NCBI GenBank assembly: GCA_965221445.1
Contig: CBDCSF010000003.1
Location: 1 to 64,000 of the forward strand
Direction of reading: 5' to 3'
From: MPNP01 sp965221445
Lineage (GTDB): Bacteria > Pseudomonadota > Alphaproteobacteria > Rhodobacterales > Rhodobacteraceae
Length of the DNA: 64,000 nt
The notes beneath the pieces are model-generated. The model made no database searches. It was given only the letters and a program-made list of their open reading frames with translations, and had not been told where the DNA came from. This document shows positions 46,301 through 53,080 of the stretch, in pieces (the first letter of the stretch is position 1; each line of letters starts with the position of its first letter). The position numbers were made by a program, and so were the translations under genes.

Positions 46301-47206
46301 TCTATGGATTTAATAGGAGAATTCTACCCACCCAGCTCACAGGGAAATCGGTATGCTTTAACCGTTATATGCATGCTCACTGGATGGGTTTGGTGCGTTC
46401 CAATACCCGATAAGACAGCGAATGCCGTCTTAAAAGCGTACCTTAAAGAGGTGCATCACGTTTTCGGTCCATCTAAGAAGGTTCTGTCCGACAATGGGAC
46501 AGAATTCAAAAACGATCTTTTTGACAGAGTAGCCAAGGAGTTAGGGGTTGAACACAAAGTGTATTCCCCACCCTACCACCCTCAGTCAAATGGTAGAATT
46601 GAGGGATTTCATTTGTTTTTGAAGGCTTGCATGGCCAAACACATCAGTCCGGGGTTGGAATGGGATGAGGTTTGCCCGATTGCAACAGCAGCCTACAATT
46701 TCTTGCCTAATGAACATGCCCGAGAGAGCCCTTTCTTTTTGATGTTCGGAAGAGACCCAAGGATACCATTGACTGAAGTTCTCAAACCCAGATTGAGATA
46801 CCTAGGCAACGAGGATGTCATCCTCTCCCTAGAAGCTCTCAAAAATATGTATCTCATAGTGACCGAAAACCTCAGACGTGCGAGGGGGACGGGGCAGTAT
46901 AAAGGACCTAGCAAAAACATAATCACGCCCAACCAGTTGGTGACCTTGAAGGTTCACCTACGCAAAACCCTCGCACCTCGATACGAGGGCAACTACCGCG
47001 TAGTATCGGTCAAGGGGAACCAAGTCGAACTTGCCCGGGAAGGGACGGTGCTTCCCACAAAATGGTACCATGTGTCCCACGTTAAACCTTTGCTTCAAGC
47101 CAATGAGGCAATAAACCGGTTACCGGCATATGACACATTCGGACGCAAGGGCAAGTTAGCCATCCATCCTGACAACATTCCAGACGCCCGAGTCGCCAAA
47201 CCTTGA
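43358..47206 (+). CDS. pol: Pol: aspartic protease, reverse transcriptase, RNase H, integrase
   Basis: Made as a Gag-Pol fusion of 2855 residues by readthrough. The retropepsin active site is LIDTGASRS (43481-43507). RT begins near 44380 with PISQRPYG; catalytic residues are in YSTFDMRSGYYHL and GYLDDILIF (YLDD at about 44903). RNase H is at about 45300-45720, with acidic residues in LYTDASKYAW, LVKEAYAIY and IRSDHMPL. The integrase zinc finger is H..H..C..C (HDDLGHNGTARTY ... CDLCRQH). The DDE core is in SMDLIGEF, LSDNGTEF and SNGRIEGF. The C-terminal part resembles a GPY/F module (RYEGNYRVVSVKGNQVEL) and there is no chromodomain. All catalytic residues are present. Confidence 0.95.
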   Translation, partial: QLKPSGVTLRARGEEGKILNIKLSGDTGAHIPVELNGVKCLALIDTGASRSCMSSAQYKLIGSPPLEPLPPGARLRSATGTSMEAWGLTSCLVRIGRKVYAQSFIVCNKMMTNVIVGRDFLSTYKLSITWGDEGTMEVMEGQEPVIRTGEVHQYPAYVGGWAKVPPRTVAAIPAIANLPPFGRKTLFRFDPLKENLDLQMNSVVYPLDYATWRGGHQHTVQLIINLAEEPLLLAEGTLLGYYEREDEGEMIVDREGLFEVNIEKSWEDGELEDKLFPPGGDGFITSPAEVDPRPPIKLRDAEVSRGHRVAFERLCEEFADVFSQNSGDLGKTPLMRMEIPTGDNPPISQRPYGLALRHVQWVQDEIETLERAGVITKSVSPWASPIVIVPKKTSPGEPPRRRMCVDYRMLNSLLPKVEKAHTKAKGVLTLVPIPKIDEIYAKLEGSTVYSTFDMRSGYYHLELTTESQPKSAFVVGGPKGGKWEFKRCPFGLTQAPAYFQALVNQVLEGLNFAFGYLDDILIFSPDMDQHLEHVRTLFERLRAADLKLTKRKCSFLKAHVQYLGHYVSGQGLEPVPEKLEALVKMPPPEDVTGVRKFLGFVGYYRKFIPRYSDVARPLTNLTRKDTPFQWTTLCQEAFEMLKSFLLKEPVLKYPNPDQPYVLYTDASKYAWAGVLTQAHTHMVDGVEKEIHHPVTYVSGLFRGPQINWAALVKEAYAIYMAARKLHYYISNSDTTIRSDHMPLRRFLLKNTKNTTVNNWAVSIEDYQLKFEYIKGVKNTLADTMSRLVQLDPDVALPPEPEGQQFGKLLQGGGETSTDIDYLIEQVVGSPKIEPKGGPMEGVRLPSWGLKDAYLKDAQGRDALCQRIFAQAAKNGEKAVHPYFVEQGILMKYVSDYKQRFEVVVVPPHLAPMLLKLAHDDLGHNGTARTYMILRRSYYWKGMKSFIATYVKRCDLCRQHNATATRYVKGTFEIPKAPMDFISMDLIGEFYPPSSQGNRYALTVICMLTGWVWCVPIPDKTANAVLKAYLKEVHHVFGPSKKVLSDNGTEFKNDLFDRVAKELGVEHKVYSPPYHPQSNGRIEGFHLFLKACMAKHISPGLEWDEVCPIATAAYNFLPNEHARESPFFLMFGRDPRIPLTEVLKPRLRYLGNEDVILSLEALKNMYLIVTENLRRARGTGQYKGPSKNIITPNQLVTLKVHLRKTLAPRYEGNYRVVSVKGNQVELAREGTVLPTKWYHVSHVKPLLQANEAINRLPAYDTFGRKGKLAIHPDNIPDARVAKP

Positions 47207-47316
47207 GTAACAAGGATCTCCAAGGCCTCTTGTAAGAAGGGGAGGGGGGGTCTAGAGAGACGACGGGGAGGCGGGGAATGAAGAGAGGAGAGGCATTGGA
47301 GGCGCACAAGGTATGA

Positions 47317-47322
47317 AATAAA
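47317..47322 (+). terminator. Plus-strand poly(A) signal AATAAA after pol
   Basis: AATAAA 110 bp downstream of the pol stop. It could end some genomic-strand transcripts before the accessory block. A minus-strand AATAAA lies only 34 bp away, so the two face each other. Confidence 0.4.
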
Positions 47323-47355
47323 AACGATGAGATGTTAGATTAGAAGCATGAAAAC

Positions 47356-47361
47356 TTTATT
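47356..47361 (-). terminator. Minus-strand poly(A) signal for the antisense gene
   Basis: AATAAA on the minus strand, about 205 bp past the stop of the spliced antisense gene (47566). Confidence 0.5.
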
Positions 47362-47396
47362 TAAGACACACAGAAACGAAGGTTACGGTGAGTCAG

Positions 47397-47410
47397 ACGA
47401 ACCGTAATCA
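47397..47410 (+). repeat. ACGAACCGTAATCA motif, copy 3, with hairpin
   Basis: Exact motif followed at 47417-47439 by the perfect 9-bp inverted repeat ACGTTTTCC / GGAAAACGT with a 5-nt loop, then AATTAAC. Confidence 0.8.
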
Positions 47411-47565
47411 GATGCCACGTTTTCCTCAGGGGAAAACGTAATTAACATTGAACTAGAAAATTGCGCTTAAAATAATGAAATGAGACACGTTGTAACTTGA
47501 TAGTGTCCGTTCATGCCTTCAAAGCAGTGGGGAGGGGGGTAACGGAGAGAAACACTCCCCACCTG

Positions 47566-48534
47566 TCACTTGGACGTTTGGGAGGTGGTACCGGTGGTAC
47601 TGGAGGCCACAACGGACGAGGAAGGACCTGGGAAAGGCCCATCAAAGGACTCAGTGGAATCATCAGAGTCCTCAAATGTGTCTTCGTACGGCGGACGCCG
47701 ATTGTTGGATGAGTCAGGATCATGAGACCGCTTCTTCCGTTTAGCCTCGCCGGGCACCGGTGAGTCTTCCAGGCGGATGCCTTTGGATCCACCACCATGA
47801 CCCCGTGGCTGTGAGGCGACAGCCAGTTGAGCTTTTCCCGCTTTCGAACGAGGGGCCTTTTTAGCGATCTCCGGGCGAGCATGGCTGCCGGAGGCAGACG
47901 GGCCTGGAGTAGTGGTCGATCTGGCAGGCGGCCCGAGGGCGGAGGCGATCTGTAGGGGAGGTAGCGGGGTTAGCCCGCTGGTGATCCGCTGCTGCATCTC
48001 TTCCAGGGTCTGCTGGACAGACCGGAGATTGTACCACTTCACGTGTCTCCAGTCCCCTATTGGAGGGGCAGGATACCCAAAATGATCGAAAACTGCGCAC
48101 ACCCGCAGACTGCAAAAGTAAAAGCGAGATAAACATGAGACCCTGATACCTTAGTGGGTAACATGGAGTAACTTAAACATTAGACCCTGATACATTAGTG
48201 GGTAACATGGAGTAACTTATTTTTAAAATAAATAGAAAAACACAAGCGAAAAATATACTTACTAGTGAAGACGCTTCAAATATGAATCCATCAGAGGCCA
48301 CTCGATGTCCTCGAACAAGGGTGCAGAGAAGCCAACCCTCAAGTACTCTCGTTCAAGTCCTTGCTTCCACAATAATTCCTGATATTTAGTGAAAATACGT
48401 CCCAGTACTTCTGCAGGGGATGTTTCTCCCTGTTTTACCGGGCAGATCCATGTCAGAAGCATCGTCTCAGAGTTTAAAGACTCTGGTTCAAATAGTCCCT
48501 TGAGAGAATGGTCGTGTCCGGGCATGATCACCAT
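47566..48534 (-). CDS. Spliced antisense accessory gene (271 aa), unknown function
   Basis: Two exons on the strand opposite to gag-pol: 48534-48263 (donor CACTA|GTAAGTAT) and 48109-47566 (acceptor TTTTACTTTTGCAG). Joining gives 816 nt in frame. I start at the ATG 48534-48532 (CCCATGG), with a TATAAAA box on the same strand at 48585-48579. Exon 1 encodes MVIMPGHDHSLKGLFEP, LLTWICPVKQGE and an aromatic-rich SAPLFEDIEWPLMDSYLKRL. The junction reads RLHYLRVCAVFDHFGYP. Exon 2 starts folded (DWRHVKWYNLRSVQQTLEEM) and ends in a disordered Ser/Thr/Pro-rich tail with a basic KRKKRS cluster that could be a nuclear localisation signal. No homologue is recognised. By analogy with antisense genes of complex retroviruses a regulator is possible, but that is inference. 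Confidence 0.7.
48131..48218 (+). repeat. 44-bp tandem duplication in the antisense gene's intron
   Basis: Two nearly identical 44-bp units (AAACATGAGACCCTGATACC... and AAACATTAGACCCTGATACA...), each ending GGTAACATGGAGTAACTT. They lie between the donor (48262) and the acceptor (48110) of the antisense gene. Confidence 0.85.
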
Positions 48535-48578
48535 GGGAAGCAAGCAATGGACAGAGGGGAAAAGGTGGGGCACACTTC

Positions 48579-48585
48579 TTTTATA
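48579..48585 (-). promoter_or_regulatory. TATA box of the antisense gene
   Basis: TATAAAA on the minus strand, 45 bp upstream of the ATG at 48534. The 5' UTR would be short, under 25 nt. Confidence 0.55.
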
Positions 48586-49067
48586 CCACGAGACAAATGG
48601 TACATATCACGGGAAGGAAACAAAGAAACAAGGACCACAAGAGAATGATAAATAGGGTGTTGAAATGTAAGTGACAAAGGTTTGATCTTTGTTGACAACA
48701 TCGTAATTAGTTGCCATAGATAAGGAGGGGTGATGAGTCTTGCAGCTGTGGGAATAGCCGCGGGGGCAACCAGTGTAAATAAACACTGGACGATGGATAC
48801 CCTGAACTCTTTGAAAAAGGAGACCAACGGGCGCGCCCCGCAAATATTTCCACGAACTAACAGATAAGCTGGACACAGAATAATCCCCCCAGGGAAGAAG
48901 TTCGAGGAAGAACATGACAGAACCATATGGTTCGGGATTTCCCAAGTGAACAGGGTCAAGCCCCGTTCATTTCAGTCTGGCCAGGCTACTTCAAAGACTG
49001 AATATGCAGAACAGTCACGTGACTCACATTAATGTAAGCTCCTCCTCCGTACGGACCGGGTAAACAG

Positions 49068-49081
49068 ACGAACCGTAATCA
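49068..49081 (+). repeat. ACGAACCGTAATCA motif, copy 4
   Basis: Exact motif, preceded by GTAAACAG and followed by a purine run (GGGGGGAGATAGG); no hairpin. Confidence 0.75.
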
Positions 49082-49195
49082 GGGGGGAGATAGGTTAAAA
49101 TTCAGTCTGATTCTTACGAAAGGAATTAATATCAGACTAACTAATGGACGAGCAACGAGTTGCATGGAAGGAAAACGGTAATGGCGGGAAATGCG

Positions 49196-49208
49196 ACGAA
49201 CCGTAATC
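49196..49208 (+). repeat. ACGAACCGTAATC motif, copy 5, with hairpin
   Basis: 13 of 14 bases. Followed by CCATGCTTTTC..ATGGGAAAATG, a weaker form of the hairpin, then TAATTACG. It ends about 113 bp upstream of the H3-like gene's TATA box. Confidence 0.75.
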
Positions 49209-49321
49209 GCCTTCCATGCTTTTCTTATGGGAAAATGTAATTACGCGCACGTGCATGTTTCGATAAACCACGCCTTCGGACGTTGATTGGTGGAACAGTC
49301 GAGTTGCGTGATTTGGGCCGA

Positions 49322-49328
49322 TATAAAA
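49322..49328 (+). promoter_or_regulatory. TATA box of the histone H3-like gene
   Basis: TATAAAA in GCCGATATAAAAGCAAG, 68 bp before the ATG (49396). An inverted CCAAT box (ATTGG at 49286-49290) lies 32 bp upstream. A TATA plus CCAAT arrangement and a short 5' UTR are typical of replication-dependent histone genes. Confidence 0.65.
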
Positions 49329-49395
49329 GCAAGAGGCGACGTGAGAGAGTTAGGCTATTTTTCCGAACAACGTTAGGAGGTAGCCACTGAGTCTC

Positions 49396-51537
49396 ATGGC
49401 TCGTACAAAGCAAACCGCGCGCAAAAGCAACCCTACACCAGGACTTGCAACACGCCAAGGTGAGACCGAGAGCAGCTCCTCGGAGGAGCCAGCAATGGAG
49501 TCCACCATATCAGAGACCCATGGAGAGAGAGAGAGCGGCGAGCAGGTTGAACAACCGAGAACTGCCAGGAAAAGAAAACGAGGCGACCGGACAGCCTCCT
49601 CGAGCCTGTCTTCGGCGGATCATACCCGCAAATCACGAAAGGTGGCCGTAGAATATTCTACAGACGAAACGGACGAGGAGAAGATACCAGCCATGGAGGA
49701 GGGCATGGGGTTTCCCCGGCAGAAGAAAACCGTCAAGTTAACCTTGCCTGCCACCCCTTCCCAGGTTCACCTGGCTAGAAGCTTCGTGGAGTGGTTCGCT
49801 TACCACGGGATGCGGCCAGGGATACGAGCTGCTTTAGTCAGCAGAAAATGGACCGATGAAATGATTAACGAATTCATTGATAATTTCCGACAGAAGCATG
49901 GCTTCAACCGCCAAACAGCCATGCTCCCGTATGACGACGAAGGTGACTCGGACGAGGAACCAATCGAACTCGAAGGGGGACGCCGGATGGTAATCCGGAG
50001 GCGTATAATCTCCCCTGACGAGGATACTACCCAGGAAGAAGACCCGGACAGACTGGAAGACCTTGTACCCCGTCGAAAGAAGCGCTCAGCGCCAAGGCCT
50101 GACGATGAAGAGAGCGAATTCATGGGACCGCCGCCCGGAAAGAAACCCAAGAAGGCAAAGACGGGGACACCAAAATCAAAGCCAACGCCAAAGACGCCGA
50201 GACCCAAGAAAGACCCCAAGCCACGGAAGCCTAAGAAGGGGAAGAAGAGGCGAGAAACTCCACAGACAGGGGAGACTCCACTGGTGGGACACCAGGGGGA
50301 GGATCCAGCTCGAGAAAACGCTCCTGTACCGGGGACTGCCCCAAGGCCGGGGGATACAGACCCCTTTGAAACGGAGACGCCGCCTGTGAGACCCGAGGGG
50401 GAGCCAACACCATTGGGGACGGACCAAGGTCAAGCAGATGTGGGGTCCATACCATTGCCTCCTGGAGTGCCGCCACCACCGCCGCCGCCGCGTCCACCAA
50501 CTCCACTGCCGGAGTCTCAGACACCGCCCACGCCGCCAGCATCGGGGAAGGCCACGCCGCCGCCGACCCCAGGGCGCGAATCTCCGGGAGAGGGAGAAAC
50601 AGGTCCTCCCGAAGAAACCGGACATGCTCCTGCAGGTGAGCCAGAAGGAGGAGGCGGGGATGACAGCCCCTCATCTGACGGTGACGGAGAGAACAATGGT
50701 GATGGAGAGGAAGGTGGTGACAGGGAGAACAGCGGTGACGGAGAAGGTAGTGGGGGTGAGAACGGTTCAGACGGCGATGACGACGGGCGTAACGATAGAA
50801 GCAGGGACGATGACGATAACGGTGACGATAACGGTGACGATGAGGGATCCCAACACAGTGGTCTGGGGGCATGCAGCACGCCGTCCAGCCAAAGAGCGGA
50901 TGCCTCCACCGAAGAACCAACGTCCCAGGCAGAGGAGCCACCGCGAAAGAAACCCGAGGAGGGGGCTCCACCACCTCAACCACCTGCCAAGGGAGCAAAC
51001 AAGAGAAAGGGGAAGACGCCCCGCCGTAAATTACCTGGATTCCTCCAAGATGGGGCTCAGTATACCGGACCTTGTTTGAGAAAGGCGGTGCGGTACCCGA
51101 AGGTAAATAGGAAGAAGCCGGTGCTGTATCTTCATCCTATTCACAAGGCAGTAGCCGGGAAAGAGGCACTACAGAACGTGGGCTACTCGCACAGGTCATG
51201 GGAGCGGGCACATGAAGCAAGAAGAGACGGGCGCTTGGTGCGGATTGGACGGTTCAGGCCGGGGGTAATGGCTTTACGCGAGATAAGGCATTACCAGAAG
51301 TCATCGGCACTCCTTATTAGAAAACTGCCGTTCCAGAGATTAGTAAGGGAAATCGCACAAGATTTCAAAACGGACCTTCGCTTTCAGTCAGCGGCCATAT
51401 TATGCCTTCAAGAGGCGGCAGAAGCATATTTGGTCGGGCTGTTCGAGGACACGAACTTGTGCGCGATACATGCAAGGAGGGTGACCATAACACCAAAAGA
51501 TCTCCAGCTGGCCAGGCGTATCCGTGGAGAGCGATAG
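49396..51537 (+). CDS. Histone H3 chimera (713 aa): H3 tail, large insert, H3 histone fold
   Basis: Residues 1-11 are MARTKQTARKS, identical to the start of H3 including R2, K4, R8, K9 and S10. About residues 617-713 are an H3 histone fold: GRFRPGVMALREIRHYQKS, LLIRKLPFQRLVREIAQDF, LFEDTNLCAIHARRVTI and PKDLQLARRIRGER, ending one residue short of canonical H3. At positions equivalent to 87-90 it reads A-A-I-L, closer to H3.3 (A-A-I-G) than H3.1 (S-A-V-M). Cys110 is kept, residue 96 is Ala. Roughly 605 residues in between replace the rest of the tail: a possibly folded segment at about 115-180 (VHLARSFVEWFAYHGMRPG), Lys/Pro-rich, poly-Pro, Asp/Gly/Glu-rich and basic stretches. It is intronless, with its own TATA box and a histone-type 3' stem-loop. 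It probably enters nucleosomes or mimics the H3 tail; which one is not known. Confidence 0.93.
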   Translation: MARTKQTARKSNPTPGLATRQGETESSSSEEPAMESTISETHGERESGEQVEQPRTARKRKRGDRTASSSLSSADHTRKSRKVAVEYSTDETDEEKIPAMEEGMGFPRQKKTVKLTLPATPSQVHLARSFVEWFAYHGMRPGIRAALVSRKWTDEMINEFIDNFRQKHGFNRQTAMLPYDDEGDSDEEPIELEGGRRMVIRRRIISPDEDTTQEEDPDRLEDLVPRRKKRSAPRPDDEESEFMGPPPGKKPKKAKTGTPKSKPTPKTPRPKKDPKPRKPKKGKKRRETPQTGETPLVGHQGEDPARENAPVPGTAPRPGDTDPFETETPPVRPEGEPTPLGTDQGQADVGSIPLPPGVPPPPPPPRPPTPLPESQTPPTPPASGKATPPPTPGRESPGEGETGPPEETGHAPAGEPEGGGGDDSPSSDGDGENNGDGEEGGDRENSGDGEGSGGENGSDGDDDGRNDRSRDDDDNGDDNGDDEGSQHSGLGACSTPSSQRADASTEEPTSQAEEPPRKKPEEGAPPPQPPAKGANKRKGKTPRRKLPGFLQDGAQYTGPCLRKAVRYPKVNRKKPVLYLHPIHKAVAGKEALQNVGYSHRSWERAHEARRDGRLVRIGRFRPGVMALREIRHYQKSSALLIRKLPFQRLVREIAQDFKTDLRFQSAAILCLQEAAEAYLVGLFEDTNLCAIHARRVTITPKDLQLARRIRGER

Positions 51538-51561
51538 ACAGTGCCCAACAACAAAATTCTC

Positions 51562-51577
51562 GGTCCTTTTCAGGACC
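51562..51577 (+). terminator. Histone-mRNA-type 3' stem-loop after the H3-like gene
   Basis: GGTCCT-TTTC-AGGACC: 6-bp stem and 4-nt TTTC loop, 25 nt after the stop, preceded by CAACAAAATTCTC and followed by ACC. This matches the shape of the metazoan histone stem-loop (GGCTCTTTTCAGAGCC with ACCCA). The purine-rich AACCAAGAAAAGC (51600-51612) is where a U7 snRNA-binding downstream element would be. It predicts a non-polyadenylated, S-phase-type mRNA. Confidence 0.85.
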
Positions 51578-51650
51578 ACCCTCAATACTCCCAAGGGAAC
51601 AACCAAGAAAAGCTTCATATCAAATACATTGTATGGGTTAAGGGATCTTA

Positions 51651-51664
51651 GCGAACCGTAATCG
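51651..51664 (+). repeat. GCGAACCGTAATCG motif, copy 6
   Basis: 12 of 14 bases. Followed by CCCCCATGATAAGTCAATGGG, AAATCGTAATCAA, so both the motif and its trailing GTAATCA half are present. Confidence 0.7.
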
Positions 51665-51743
51665 ACCCCCATGATAAGTCAATGGGAAATCGTAATCAAG
51701 GGTCCGTGAGCGCAGTTGGAAGCGGCTATAGTAGCCAAGTCTG

Positions 51744-51757
51744 ATGAACCGTAAGCA
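51744..51757 (+). repeat. ATGAACCGTAAGCA motif, copy 7 (diverged)
   Basis: 12 of 14 bases. Followed by GATCCCATGTTAAGTAAAC and AATTGTAAATTGAA. Only 93 bp from copy 6. Confidence 0.6.
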
Positions 51758-52197
51758 GATCCCATGTTAAGTAAACTACCAAATTGTAAATTGAAGGCCT
51801 GTTTCGTGCATGGGCCTTTTGTGAAGTTAATAGAGAAATATCGGTGTCTGCGGCTTTTACGCAGTTCCACAAAGGATGTGGAAGCCCCTCGCCCCGCCTG
51901 GAGGGAAGTAATGGATACCTCCGTCCAGTGGGATTAGCGGTTCACCGAGAAAACAAGATGATCATAGGTTTTCGTTTCGCGAGAATTTTCTGGGACTTAA
52001 CACTACAAGAAAAGTTCTGGGACTTATCACTAAAAGAAAGTTCTGAGACTTAACCGGGGAGCGAATGCAGGCAAGACGCTCAGCCAAACCTCCCATTCTT
52101 ACTGACTAGAGGCGCTCGGCAACCTCGAAGCATTCTTAAAACACTAAAACTCCTCGCTGCACGAAAACCGTGATCAATTTAGCCGAAACTAGACCAC

Positions 52198-52449
52198 TTA
52201 GTGTTTGAAGAAAGGTGGTCGATGCAAATGAGCCGGAACGGGTAAACCAAGCCGTTGACATAGTTGGCTCATACGGGCAAATAACACAGCCAACTCGTGC
52301 ATTTTGGCGTTGAACGCCGGGGTACCAACTGCCCCAAACTCGCCCGAGTCCAGCTGTACAAATTTAGCCGAAATTTGGTCCACCAGTTTGGTGAACTCTT
52401 GGTGGGCTTGAGCCACTGTCAACTGACCCACCGGAATTGGATTTGCCAT
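52198..52449 (-). CDS. Small antisense ORF (83 aa), unknown function
   Basis: The ATG at 52449-52447 (ATCATGG) is preferred over upstream non-ATG starts. The product begins MANPIPVGQLTVAQAHQEF and continues as amphipathic helices (TKLVDQISAKFVQLDS, KMHELAVLFARMSQLCQRL), ending in a Pro/His-rich tail. It is compact and probably folded. No family is recognised. A motif copy lies about 106 bp upstream on its own side; no TATA box is evident. Confidence 0.5.
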   Translation of the reverse strand: MANPIPVGQLTVAQAHQEFTKLVDQISAKFVQLDSGEFGAVGTPAFNAKMHELAVLFARMSQLCQRLGLPVPAHLHRPPFFKH

Positions 52450-52554
52450 GATAACAGGTGAAATTTCGAAATAAATGAGAGAATGCCAAAACACGTCTGA
52501 ACAGTCCGAAAAATAAGAGCCAACTGACATCCAGGGGCTGGAAGCGGTGGACCT

Positions 52555-52568
52555 ACGAACCGTAATCA
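52555..52568 (+). repeat. ACGAACCGTAATCA motif, copy 8
   Basis: Exact motif, followed by GACCCTGGGAATGG and AAATCGAAC. Confidence 0.75.
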
Positions 52569-52883
52569 GACCCTGGGAATGGAAATCGAACAAATAAGTC
52601 GGCAACAGGTGCGTACCAGGCGGCTTTTTGCAAAAGATCAAAGAGAATCGAAATACCACTGTGATCTACTACAGCTGCAAAGTGCAGGCACCCAGGAATG
52701 AGACGGTGGGTGCATGGGAGGCCTTAAGTAACACAAACCTGAATGCACCCCTTTTGCGGAAAATGGTACCATGCACCAAGCAGAGGCCGCTAGGTGCGTG
52801 GAAAAGCTCGTTATGAAGCAGTGTACAAAGAGTGACACAGAGGTCATACGATCGGCACTTATCCCTTTGAAGTTGCCGATCAA

Positions 52884-52897
52884 ACGAACCGTAATCA
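52884..52897 (+). repeat. ACGAACCGTAATCA motif, copy 9
   Basis: Exact motif, ending about 110 bp upstream of the TATA box of the 437-aa gene, a spacing close to that of copy 5 to the H3-like gene's TATA box. Confidence 0.75.
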
Positions 52898-53006
52898 AGA
52901 TTCCCGCCAAAATATCTGGCGCTGGAAAAATTGGATTTTCCCGCGCTCACTGGAAAGGGGCGTGGCTTAGATAAACGAATCAAAGTGGGAGGGGCCTACG
53001 AATCCA

Positions 53007-53013
53007 TATAAAC
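53007..53013 (+). promoter_or_regulatory. TATA box of the 437-aa gene
   Basis: TATAAAC in AATCCATATAAACTAGC, 74 bp before the ATG at 53081. Confidence 0.5.
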
Positions 53014-53080
53014 TAGCGAAACACGCTCTCGGCATCACTTGTAGTTTTGCTCACGTTGAACCTACAAGTATCCGAATAAA

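Larger units (their letters stand above)
48600..49320. promoter_or_regulatory. Divergent intergenic region between antisense and H3-like genes
   Basis: About 0.8 kb separates the minus-strand TATA (48579) from the plus-strand TATA (49322). It holds two ACGAACCGTAATC motif copies and an inverted CCAAT box (ATTGG, 49286-49290). ORFs here on the minus strand (to 143 codons) have no recognisable product. Confidence 0.45.

Noticed and set aside
48528..48959. Minus-strand 143-codon ORF upstream of the antisense gene
   Set aside because: Overlaps the TATA box and start of the better-supported spliced gene in another frame and has no recognisable domain.
50231..51079. Long ORFs in other frames and on the opposite strand across the H3-like gene (up to 255 codons)
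   Set aside because: They follow from the GC-rich, low-complexity composition of the H3-like coding sequence; their products are Arg/His/Leu- or Pro/Ser-repetitive and show no domain.
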